A stretch of 13,019 bases of DNA. Source: JAGMXM01 sp964458325. Its GTDB lineage: Bacteria > Verrucomicrobiota > Verrucomicrobiia > Limisphaerales > UBA1319. The first letter of the stretch is position 1. Every line of letters starts with the position of its first letter. The DNA lies in NCBI GenBank assembly GCA_964458325.1, contig CAYWIM010000108.1, positions 1 through 13,019 of the forward strand, read 5' to 3'. Under the pieces are notes generated by a model. The model saw only the letters and a program-made list of their open reading frames with translations, made no database searches and was not told where the DNA came from. The translations under genes were made by a program, and so were the position numbers. Shown one piece after another: positions 1-6,959 of this stretch.

Positions 1-1
1 C

Positions 2-592
2 GGTTTCCGTGCAAAATCCCCGCCGCCTGCCCCTCAGTTTTCTAGCCCGCGCTCAATTGACGCCTGTCGCTACGACCAAGAACTCCAGCGCGAGCACGAG
101 CGGATCCTTTGCCAGGGCCATCGGGTTCTCTGGCGGGTGGGCCAGCAGTTGCGGAACGAAGCCCTCGAATCGGTCAAATGGACCCTCCTGGGTGGCGCGG
201 TGGGCAGCACGTTGAAGGCGGGCTGCAGGGTGGCGCGATATTCCGAAAAGGCGGTGCAGGTCACAGGTTCGACAGTGAAGGTTGAACCGGGGGGTTTAAA
301 CCTGTTCAAATGGAATCATCCCACTTCTGTCAAGGCGACCGGCTGGAAAAGTGGCGATTACTTCCTCCACCTGCCAGACCGAGGGTCGCCAAAAGCGAAT
401 TGGATCCAAAACGCAAGCCGACTGCGAGCAGAAATGCGAAAGGGCAAGCTCATTTTCGACTCGTATCGGGAGGCAAACGGACAACTCATTCCTGCAAGGG
501 GCTTCCTCAAGGCCGAACGAGATTTGCTTCAAAACCACGGATGGGAGTATAGTCCATTCACAGGCGCCTGGCATCCACCAGGGGCAGGGTGA
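2..592 (+). CDS. C-terminal part of a probable polymorphic toxin (5' end outside the window)
   Basis: The frame is open from the left edge to a TGA at 590-592, giving 196 visible residues, so the gene very likely begins upstream; a GTG at 137 is the first internal alternative start. The first ~50 residues are charged and low in conservation signals. A short hydrophobic Gly-rich stretch follows (around residues 60-72, WTLLGGAVGSTL). The last ~90 residues form a compact polar module containing GDYFLHLPDRGSPKANW, a basic helix, FDSYRE, GQLIPARGFLKAERDLL and a final HGWEYSPFTGAWHPP. This layout resembles terminal modules I associate with RHS-type and other polymorphic toxins, but I cannot assign a family or catalytic residues. 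The stop lies 3 nt before the next ATG, as in toxin-immunity pairs. A toxin role is inference; it could also be another modular surface protein. Confidence 0.55.
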   Translation, partial: GFRAKSPPPAPQFSSPRSIDACRYDQELQREHERILCQGHRVLWRVGQQLRNEALESVKWTLLGGAVGSTLKAGCRVARYSEKAVQVTGSTVKVEPGGLNLFKWNHPTSVKATGWKSGDYFLHLPDRGSPKANWIQNASRLRAEMRKGKLIFDSYREANGQLIPARGFLKAERDLLQNHGWEYSPFTGAWHPPGAG

Positions 593-595
593 AGA

Positions 596-1162
596 ATGAA
601 AGATGTTGGGCTCCAAGCATTAGTCGATCGACACTTCGGTTATCTGGTGTCGGATATGGGATTCACGAAAACCGAACGCACTCCCTGCCGGGTTCGTTTT
701 GAATCGCCGGCTGTGTTCGTGGAGATGGTCTTCGATGGGCATCGATCCTACGAGCTGTGCCTATGGATCGGTCAACTCGGCTCCCCAACACATCCTTTCT
801 CGATTGACGAAATCTTGCGCCTTCGCGGCGCACCCGATGCATCGTCATTTTCGCTGGTGCAGGTCAAAACCGAGGCAGTGGCAGCGGCTTGGCTGGAGAA
901 GCTGGCTGGAGCTTTGCGATTGTATGGAAGGGAGTTTCTTGCGGGAAATACGAAGTGTTTTGAGGAAATCAGCGAAATGCGGCGTCGAGAGGTTCAAGGA
1001 TATGCGCTGGACCGTGAACTGCGATCTGCGCGCGCCAAGGCCGAGGCCGCATGGCTCAGGAAGGATTATGCCGGAGTTGTCCAGGCGCTCCAACCGCTTC
1101 GCGGTGTATTGACGCCAGCCGAAATGGCAAAAGTCAAATATGCCCAAAAGCACGCAAAATGA
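596..1162 (+). CDS. Hypothetical protein, candidate immunity protein of the upstream toxin
   Basis: The product is 188 aa with an ATG start 3 nt after the preceding stop, so the two genes are almost certainly co-transcribed and translationally coupled. It has no signal peptide or membrane segment and should be cytoplasmic. The first ~110 residues look like a small alpha/beta domain: a helix (LQALVDRHFGYLVSDMGF), then alternating strands (CRVRFESPAVFVEMVFDG, YELCLWIGQL). The C-terminal ~60 residues are helical and rich in Arg, Lys and Glu, including an Ala-rich RSARAKAEAAWLRKDYAGVVQAL segment. I do not recognise a named family. The position directly behind a toxin-like tail, the small size and the soluble alpha/beta make-up fit an immunity protein, but that role is inferred from context. 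Its stop lies 13 nt from the convergent mnmG stop, leaving almost no room for a terminator. Confidence 0.6.
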   Translation: MKDVGLQALVDRHFGYLVSDMGFTKTERTPCRVRFESPAVFVEMVFDGHRSYELCLWIGQLGSPTHPFSIDEILRLRGAPDASSFSLVQVKTEAVAAAWLEKLAGALRLYGREFLAGNTKCFEEISEMRRREVQGYALDRELRSARAKAEAAWLRKDYAGVVQALQPLRGVLTPAEMAKVKYAQKHAK

Positions 1163-1175
1163 ATGAAAAGGTCAG

Positions 1176-3077
1176 TCACCCTGGAGCCGGCTTCGGGCCG
1201 CGTTTGATCCAGACCATGACGAGGCTGAGGTCGGCGGGCGAGACGCCGGAGATGCGGGAGGCCTGACCGATCGTGCGGGGTTGGATTTGACGCAACTTAT
1301 GGCGCGCCTCGATGCGGAGTCCGCGGATGGAATCGTAATCGATCCAATCAGGTATAATCTTGTTTTCCAACGACTTATAACTGTTTACCTCCGCGATCTG
1401 GCGTTCGATGTAGCCCGCATATTTCACCTCGATCTCGACTTGGCGGACGACTTCAGCGGGCAGTTGATCGTTCCGAGATGGAAGGTCGCGATATGTCAGT
1501 TCCGGTCTTCGCAAGATTTGGGCGAGAGTCGACGAGCCATGTCGAACGGACTCGAGTCGATGGATCTCATCCTGGATCGCCTGGCGCTTGCTCTTGAACC
1601 GTTCATAGTGGACGGTTGGCAGCAATCCATATTGAAACGCATAATCGCACAACCGCATATCGGCATTGTCGTGACGCAGGAGGAGTCGGAACTCGGCTCG
1701 GGACGTGAACATCCGATACGGTTCCGTGGTGCCTTTAGTGACGAGATCGTCAATGAGAACGCCGGTATAAGCCTGATCGCGTCCCAGGACGAATGGCTGA
1801 AGCCCGCGGATTTTCAGGACAGCGTTGATACCGGCCAAGACTCCTTGGGCAGCAGCCTCTTCATAACCTGAAGTCCCATTGATCTGGCCGGCGTGAAAGA
1901 GGTTCCGACACATCTTGGTTTCGAGCCACGGATGCAACTGTGTGGGGGGGACGAAATCGTATTCAACGGCATACGCAGGCCGTAGGATCTCGGCATTCTC
2001 GCATCCAATAATCGTCCGAACCAGTGAATACTGGACATTGATCGGCAGGCTGGTCGAGAATCCGTTTACATAAACCTCCTCAGTCTGGGCACCTTCGGGC
2101 TCGAGGAAGATCTGATGCCGCTCTTTTTCGGGGAACTTGACGATTTTATCTTCAATGGATGGGCAATAGCGCGGGCCGATACCTTTGATGGATCCGCCAT
2201 AGAGAGGCGACAGATGCAGGTTATCTCGGATCAAGCTTGCGGTACGATCCGTCGTATAAGTGACGTAACAAGGCAATTGGCCGCCGATTTGATCAAGGAC
2301 AGAACCGGACGGGTAATTGGCGGATCGGTCGATGGAAACTCCGGATCGTCTTTTGAAATGTTCCACGTGGAACAAATCCTCAGGCCAATAGGTGAAGTAT
2401 GGCGGCGGATCATCGCCTGGCTGCGCCTCGGTTTTCGAAAAATCGATCGATTTCCGCAGAAGCCGCGGTGGCGTCCCCGTTTTCAATCGACCCAGCTCGA
2501 ACCCGATATCCTTGAGCGACTCGGATAATCCATCTGCAGTTGACTCCCCGCCCCTCCCGCCGGGGATCTGGACCGATCCGATATGCATCAGGCCGCGCAG
2601 GAATGTGCCGGTCGTCAATATGACGGTCTGCCCCTTGAATTGAATCCCAAGTTCGGTCTCAACTCCATGCGCGACATGGTCACTAACTATTAAGCGCGTC
2701 ACCTGGGCTTGTTTGAGATCGAGATTGGCTTGGCGTTCACAAACCCATTTCATTCGAAACTGGTAGGCCTTCTTGTCGCATTGAGCCCTTGGCGCCCAAA
2801 CCGAAGGCCCTTTCTTCGTGTTGAGCATCCGGAACTGCAGGCCGGTCATGTCGGTTGTCTTCCCCATCTCGCCGCCCAATGCGTCGATCTCTCGCGCTAA
2901 ATGTCCCTTCGCAAGCCCGCCTATGGCAGGATTGCATGACATCTGACCGATGGTGTCCGGATTCGCCGTCAGCAATAAGGTTTGGCATCCCATCCGAGCC
3001 GATACCAATGCGGCCTCGATTCCGGCGTGACCGCCGCCAACGACGATAACCTCGTATTCCTTGGGATAGGTGAACAT
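1176..3077 (-). CDS. mnmG: tRNA uridine-5-carboxymethylaminomethyl(34) synthesis enzyme MnmG (GidA)
   Basis: MnmG is the FAD-binding partner of MnmE; together they place a carboxymethylaminomethyl group on wobble uridine 34 of some tRNAs in the cytoplasm. The 633-aa product is close to normal length. Visible features are the N-terminal FAD motif GGGHAG (14-19), MSCNPAIGGLAKGH with Cys48, the signature GPRYCPSIEDK with Cys305, and the second signature AGQINGTSGYEEAAAQG from 396. These correspond to the two conserved cysteines of the Escherichia coli enzyme, but here they are 257 rather than 230 residues apart because of an insertion at roughly 231-266 that contains FHVEHF and a parS palindrome. 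I chose the ATG at 3077, which overlaps the pgi stop as TGATG; an in-frame TTG lies one codon upstream at 3080. The gene follows pgi as one transcript and converges on the immunity-like gene. Confidence 0.97.
   Translation of the reverse strand: MFTYPKEYEVIVVGGGHAGIEAALVSARMGCQTLLLTANPDTIGQMSCNPAIGGLAKGHLAREIDALGGEMGKTTDMTGLQFRMLNTKKGPSVWAPRAQCDKKAYQFRMKWVCERQANLDLKQAQVTRLIVSDHVAHGVETELGIQFKGQTVILTTGTFLRGLMHIGSVQIPGGRGGESTADGLSESLKDIGFELGRLKTGTPPRLLRKSIDFSKTEAQPGDDPPPYFTYWPEDLFHVEHFKRRSGVSIDRSANYPSGSVLDQIGGQLPCYVTYTTDRTASLIRDNLHLSPLYGGSIKGIGPRYCPSIEDKIVKFPEKERHQIFLEPEGAQTEEVYVNGFSTSLPINVQYSLVRTIIGCENAEILRPAYAVEYDFVPPTQLHPWLETKMCRNLFHAGQINGTSGYEEAAAQGVLAGINAVLKIRGLQPFVLGRDQAYTGVLIDDLVTKGTTEPYRMFTSRAEFRLLLRHDNADMRLCDYAFQYGLLPTVHYERFKSKRQAIQDEIHRLESVRHGSSTLAQILRRPELTYRDLPSRNDQLPAEVVRQVEIEVKYAGYIERQIAEVNSYKSLENKIIPDWIDYDSIRGLRIEARHKLRQIQPRTIGQASRISGVSPADLSLVMVWIKRGPKPAPG
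2359..2374. promoter_or_regulatory. parS: parS-like ParB-binding palindrome inside mnmG
   Basis: The sequence TGTTCCACGTGGAACA is a perfect 16-bp palindrome and fits the bacterial chromosomal parS consensus TGTTNCACGTGNAACA at every fixed position. ParB/Spo0J dimers load on such sites, spread on DNA and work with ParA and SMC to segregate replication origins. It lies within mnmG and encodes residues 236-240 (FHVEH) on the minus strand. parS sites usually cluster near the origin, and gidA/mnmG is commonly an origin-proximal neighbour of parAB, so the location makes sense. A chance match to 14 fixed bases in 13 kb is very unlikely. Binding in this organism is inferred; parA and parB are not in the window. 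Confidence 0.85.
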
Positions 3078-4684
3078 CAACCCTTGCCGACAAAGCCGTA
3101 TCTGGATGCGTATGGCATCACGTTTTTCTCCTTGTTGATCCCGCGATCCTTGTTCGCGGCTAAATGCTCACAGACCTTGAAGATTGCCTCCGGTTCATCC
3201 AGTCGTTCAATTCCATTCGCAATAGCTTCGGCAGTAAAGAATTGTCCGCGATGCTTTTTAAGAAATTCGATGATCTTCCCGTTGAGTTCGAGCACTGACT
3301 TTGCAGCCTTCTTGCCTGCCTCGACTCCAGGTTGGTGATACGCATTGATATGGATCAGCGACGCGTAATACCCGACGGCGCGCTCATACAGAGCGATCAG
3401 GACCCCAACATGGAACGGTGTGACTTCATCGATCGTTATCGTTATCGACTCGCGTCCGTTTTCAAACAATGCATCTCGTGTCCCAAGGTACAATCCCTCG
3501 AGATAATCCCCCGATGTTGTGGATGGTTCAATCTCGATTGAAGGTCCATTCCGATCTTTCAAGACTTCGATGAAGGTCGCGAAGAAATTGTTTAGTCCTT
3601 CTCTAAGTTGTTGCACATAAGCATGTTGATCCGTAGATCCCTTGTTGCCATACACAACAATCCCTTGATTCAGAATCTTTCCATCGACGTAAACCTCTTT
3701 TCCGAGAGATTCCATGACGAGCTGTTGGAGGTATCGAGAGAATAGTTCCAGGCGATCTTTGTAAGGTAAAATGACCATATCCTTGTCGCCTTTACCGTTA
3801 CCGGCGTAATACCACATCAGGGCCAGGCGTGCCGCTGGATTGCATTTAATATCGTGCACTCGGGTGGCTTGGTCGCACATTCTGGCGCCATCGAGCATTT
3901 TATCGATGTTAATCCCTTGCAGTTTAGCTGGTAACAACCCAACCACCGACAGCTCGCTTGTCCGTCCGCCTACCCATTCCCACATTGGAAAGATTTTTTT
4001 CCACTTATCATCGGTTGCGCGTGTGCCCAGAGTGCTGCCCTTCATCGTGATGGCAACGGCATGTTCTTCAAATCGGAGGCCGGCCTTTTCAAAGGCTGCC
4101 TTGGCCTCGATCATGCCGTTATGGGTTTCGGGTGTGGTTCCGGACTTCGAGATCACCAGGCAGAGGGTCCGCTCGAGGTTGGGAATCGACCGCAAGACCT
4201 TATCGAAGCCATCAGGATCGGTGTTATCGAAGAAGAACGGTTTGAGGAGATCGTTGGGGGTTCCGCCCAGGGCATGGCTGACGAATTGGGGTCCGAGGGC
4301 GGATCCGCCAATGCCAATCAATAACAGGTAGGCATATTTGGGCTGGCCATTCGGGAGCCGTTCCTTGGTGACCTCGTCGGCGAAGGAATCGATCTGTTGC
4401 CGGACCTCGAGGATATCCTTTTGGATCGTCTCATCCTCGATGGCGGTCGCATTTCTGAGCCAGTAATGGCCGACTTGGCGTCCTTCGTCCGGATTGGCGA
4501 TCGCGCCGCCTTCGAGGGCGTCCATGGCGCGGAAGGCCCGCTGCATTGCCGGCTCCATTCGGTCGAAGAAATCGTCGCCGAATCCCATCCGGCTCAGGTC
4601 AAGAGCCAGCCCGAGGTCCGGATACGCCGTGTAGTACTTCTTGAATCGCTGCCAGAGCTGTTTTCGGGTCCATTTCATAGACAT
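3077..4684 (-). CDS. pgi: Glucose-6-phosphate isomerase
   Basis: This cytoplasmic enzyme interconverts glucose 6-phosphate and fructose 6-phosphate in glycolysis and gluconeogenesis. The 535-aa product shows the SIS-fold sugar-phosphate site: LLIGIGGSALGP (121-132) and ISKSGTTPETHNG (178-190). It also has WVGGRTSELS (237-246), the MESLGKE segment with the expected catalytic Glu325, GSTDQHAYVQQLREG with His354, and YHQPGVEAGKKA with Lys458. GSTDQHAY is typical of the bacterial subgroup rather than the Escherichia coli type. The start is the ATG at 4684; another in-frame ATG lies at 4678 and neither has a clear Shine-Dalgarno. A good -10/-35 pair sits directly upstream and would put transcription start at or next to the first ATG. 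The gene is first in a pgi-mnmG transcript. GC content climbs from about 42-43% in lines near 3600-3720 to about 72% near 4500. Confidence 0.96.
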   Translation of the reverse strand: MSMKWTRKQLWQRFKKYYTAYPDLGLALDLSRMGFGDDFFDRMEPAMQRAFRAMDALEGGAIANPDEGRQVGHYWLRNATAIEDETIQKDILEVRQQIDSFADEVTKERLPNGQPKYAYLLLIGIGGSALGPQFVSHALGGTPNDLLKPFFFDNTDPDGFDKVLRSIPNLERTLCLVISKSGTTPETHNGMIEAKAAFEKAGLRFEEHAVAITMKGSTLGTRATDDKWKKIFPMWEWVGGRTSELSVVGLLPAKLQGINIDKMLDGARMCDQATRVHDIKCNPAARLALMWYYAGNGKGDKDMVILPYKDRLELFSRYLQQLVMESLGKEVYVDGKILNQGIVVYGNKGSTDQHAYVQQLREGLNNFFATFIEVLKDRNGPSIEIEPSTTSGDYLEGLYLGTRDALFENGRESITITIDEVTPFHVGVLIALYERAVGYYASLIHINAYHQPGVEAGKKAAKSVLELNGKIIEFLKKHRGQFFTAEAIANGIERLDEPEAIFKVCEHLAANKDRGINKEKNVMPYASRYGFVGKG

Positions 4685-4690
4685 GCAGCC

Positions 4691-4719
4691 ATCATAGCGC
4701 CAAACGGCCTCTTCGTAAA
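4691..4719 (-). promoter_or_regulatory. Candidate sigma-70-type promoter for pgi-mnmG
   Basis: On the minus strand a TTTACG -35-like element (4714-4719) is followed after 17 bases by TATGAT (4691-4696), which matches the -10 consensus at five of six positions. The ATG at 4684 begins 6 nt after the -10 element, so transcription would begin on or beside the start codon. That predicts a leaderless or nearly leaderless pgi message and agrees with the lack of a Shine-Dalgarno. Confidence 0.4.
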
Positions 4720-4734
4720 AGGGCGATGTTGAAA

Positions 4735-4787
4735 TCGGTTGAAAAACCGACTCTTGATCGCCACAAGAAACGCAAAAAGACGCAAAA
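4735..4787. other. pgi-rimO divergent intergenic region: small hairpin and helically phased ACGCAAAA pair
   Basis: Between pgi and rimO (4685-4879) no gene is supported. A 6-bp inverted repeat TCGGTT/AACCGA (4735-4740, 4745-4750) encloses a GAAA loop. Just beyond it the octamer ACGCAAAA occurs twice (4770-4777 and 4780-4787), exactly 10 bp apart, or one helical turn. The A-rich patch stands out from the GC-rich surroundings. It could be a regulator or bending site for the divergent genes, or a remnant of a dispersed repeat. I cannot decide between these from one copy. Confidence 0.3.
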
Positions 4788-4879
4788 TTTCGGCGTACCG
4801 ACGCACCGATTCACCAACGCGCCGTCCAACGCAGCTTGCAGGATTGCCATCGGCCATCGAGGGGGCTAGGTTCGGGGAG

Positions 4880-6373
4880 GTGACGCACGAGCCCGACATT
4901 CATCCTCGACCGATCCGCGCGGGATTGATCTCGCTGGGTTGCGCCAAGAACCTGGTGGATGCGGAGCACATGCTGGGGATCCTGACGCGGGCGGGAATCG
5001 AGATCACGGGGGATGTTTCGCTGGCGGACGTGGTGGTCGTGAACACGTGCGCATTCATCGACCCGGCGAAGGAGGAGAGCATCGATGCGATCCTCGAGTC
5101 GGATGCCTACCGCGATGGGCGTCGGCGCGGGCAGGCGCTGGTCGTGGCCGGCTGCCTGCCGCAGCGGTTCCGGGACGCCCTCCCGGAGCTGCTGCCAGAG
5201 GTGGATGCCTTCATGGGGATCGACCAGGTGCCGGACATCGAGCGGATCGTGCGGCAGGCGATCCAGAGGCGGTCCTTGCGGCCCCGCAAAACCCCACCAA
5301 CGGTCGCCGTCCATCGCAGGCCTGTCTACATCGCCAGCGGTCAGACCCCGCGGTTTCGGCTGACGCCGCCCCATTTTGCCTACGTGAAGATCGCCGAGGG
5401 CTGCAATCATCCCTGCAGCTTCTGCGTCATCCCCCGCATCCGCGGAACGCATCGGAGCCGGCCTCTGGAAGACATTGTGCGGCAGGCGCGGGATCTCCTT
5501 GCCCAAGGGGTCAGGGAGATCAACTTGATATCCCAGGACACGACCTGCTACGGGCTGGATCCAGGCGCAGCCGGGCGCGGGGCGGCGTCATCGCGGAAGG
5601 CCGGCGCGCCGGCGCTCGGGAGCCTTCTGCGGGCATTGAACGCGCTGCCCGGGGAGTTCTGGATCCGCCTTTTATACACACACCCGGCGCACTGGACGGA
5701 CGGGCTCATCCGGTGTATGGCCGAATGCCGCAAGGTGGCGCGCTACGTCGACATGCCTCTCCAGCATATTCACCCGGCCATGCTCGACCGAATGCGGCGC
5801 GAGACGTCGCGCGAATACCTGATGGACCTGATCGCGCGGCTGCGGGCGGGGTGTCCCGGGCTGACCTTGCGGACGACGTTTCTGGTCGGGTTTCCCGGGG
5901 AGACCCGGGAGCATTTCGCGGCCCTGCTCGAGTTCATTCGGACGACCCGATTCGATCGGCTGGGGGTGTTTGCGTACTCGCGGGAGGAGGGCACGCGGGC
6001 GGCCCGGATGCGCCCTCAGGTCCCGGAAGCCGAGAGGCAGCGGCGGCTGCGCGAGGCGATGGCGGTGCAGCGCGAGGTCGCTCGAGAGATCAGTGCGGCC
6101 CAGGTCGGCCGAACCTTGCGGGTGCTGGTCGAGGGCCATCGGAGCGCGGCTGCGGCTCGAGCCGAGGCCCTCGGGCCGCGCGAATCCGGTCCGGCGCGGC
6201 GCCGGGGCCTGGCGGCATGGGGTGGCAAGACGGTCTCGGTCGCGCGGAGCGCGGGCGATGCGCCCGAGATCGATGGCCGAGTCTATGTCCAAGGCGATCT
6301 GCCCGTGGGCGAGTTTGTCCGGGTCCGCGTGGTGGACCACACGGATTACGATCTGTTCGCGGTAACCTGTTAA
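4880..6373 (+). CDS. rimO: Ribosomal protein uS12 methylthiotransferase RimO
   Basis: RimO is a radical SAM enzyme that adds a methylthio group to a conserved aspartate of ribosomal protein S12. From the GTG at 4880 the product is 497 aa. The N-terminal methylthiotransferase domain has its three cluster cysteines in LGCAKN (Cys21), NTCAF (Cys57) and AGCLPQ (Cys92). The radical SAM motif CNHPCSFC (175, 179, 182) is followed by VIPRIRGTHRSRP, and QDTTCYG is RimO-like rather than MiaB-like. A C-terminal TRAM RNA-binding domain ends in VRVVDHTDYDLFA. Two Ala/Arg/Gly-rich insertions are unusual: one after QDTTCYGLD and one inside the TRAM domain. The start is uncertain: the frame stays open upstream to a TTG at 4739, but the family normally begins just before the GLISLGCAKN segment. 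A purine-rich stretch abuts the GTG. pgsA follows after 13 nt. Confidence 0.94.
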   Translation: MTHEPDIHPRPIRAGLISLGCAKNLVDAEHMLGILTRAGIEITGDVSLADVVVVNTCAFIDPAKEESIDAILESDAYRDGRRRGQALVVAGCLPQRFRDALPELLPEVDAFMGIDQVPDIERIVRQAIQRRSLRPRKTPPTVAVHRRPVYIASGQTPRFRLTPPHFAYVKIAEGCNHPCSFCVIPRIRGTHRSRPLEDIVRQARDLLAQGVREINLISQDTTCYGLDPGAAGRGAASSRKAGAPALGSLLRALNALPGEFWIRLLYTHPAHWTDGLIRCMAECRKVARYVDMPLQHIHPAMLDRMRRETSREYLMDLIARLRAGCPGLTLRTTFLVGFPGETREHFAALLEFIRTTRFDRLGVFAYSREEGTRAARMRPQVPEAERQRRLREAMAVQREVAREISAAQVGRTLRVLVEGHRSAAAARAEALGPRESGPARRRGLAAWGGKTVSVARSAGDAPEIDGRVYVQGDLPVGEFVRVRVVDHTDYDLFAVTC

Positions 6374-6386
6374 CCTGTGCCGAACC

Positions 6387-6959
6387 ATGAATCTGCCGAA
6401 TCAACTGACCTTGTCGCGGATGGGGCTGACGGTGGCGTTTGTGGCGGTGATGTTTTCCGGGCTGCCGCTGGCCGAGACCATCGCTCTGGCGCTGTTCATC
6501 GTGGCGAGCCTGACGGATCTGTATGACGGGCGCATCGCGCGGCGGCGCAAGATCATCACCAACTTCGGCATCCTCATGGATCCGCTGGCGGACAAGATCC
6601 TGGTCTGCTCGGCGTTCATCGTGTTTGTGGGGCGGGATCTGTTTCCGGCGTGGATGACGATCGTGATCGTTGCGCGCGAGCTGGCCATCACGGGCCTGCG
6701 TCTCCTGGCGGCGTCGAAGCAGGTGGTGTTGGCGGCCGAAGGCTATGGCAAGCACAAGACCACGTCGCAGATCGTCGCGATCATCTCGGTGCTCACCCTG
6801 GTGAGCTATCCCGAATGGGGCGGATGGGCGGTCGCGGTGTTTGATTTCTGGGTGCCGTGGTTCACCGAGGCGGCGAAATGGGTGGCGGTCATCCTGACCA
6901 TTGTCTCGGGCGGCCTCTACCTGTGGCGGAACCGGCAGATCTACCTCACGGATCTGTAG
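6387..6959 (+). CDS. pgsA: CDP-diacylglycerol--glycerol-3-phosphate 3-phosphatidyltransferase
   Basis: This inner-membrane enzyme transfers the phosphatidyl group of CDP-diacylglycerol to glycerol 3-phosphate, the committed step of phosphatidylglycerol and cardiolipin synthesis. The 190-aa product has the usual length and begins MNLPNQLTLSR, a typical PgsA start. The CDP-alcohol phosphatidyltransferase motif D-x2-DG-x2-AR-x8-G-x3-D-x3-D is complete, with Asp44, Asp47, Asp65 and Asp69. Several hydrophobic segments span the protein (about 14-42, 71-83, 86-100, 128-142 and 160-178). There is no obvious Shine-Dalgarno, but the 13-nt gap after rimO suggests one transcript. The C-terminus overlaps the convergent lplA gene by 14 bp, so there is no separate terminator. 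Other CDP-alcohol transferases share the motif; overall length and the N-terminus favour PgsA. Confidence 0.94.
   Translation: MNLPNQLTLSRMGLTVAFVAVMFSGLPLAETIALALFIVASLTDLYDGRIARRRKIITNFGILMDPLADKILVCSAFIVFVGRDLFPAWMTIVIVARELAITGLRLLAASKQVVLAAEGYGKHKTTSQIVAIISVLTLVSYPEWGGWAVAVFDFWVPWFTEAAKWVAVILTIVSGGLYLWRNRQIYLTDL

Noticed and set aside
5672..5680. TTATACACA, a match to the DnaA box consensus TTATNCACA, inside rimO
   Set aside because: One isolated 9-mer with one free position is close to chance expectation in 13 kb on two strands, it codes for ordinary RimO residues, and no cluster or AT-rich unwinding region is nearby.
4939..6390. 483-codon plus-strand frame overlapping rimO
   Set aside because: It is a Gly/Arg/Ala-rich shift of the rimO frame, while the rimO frame carries all the catalytic motifs.
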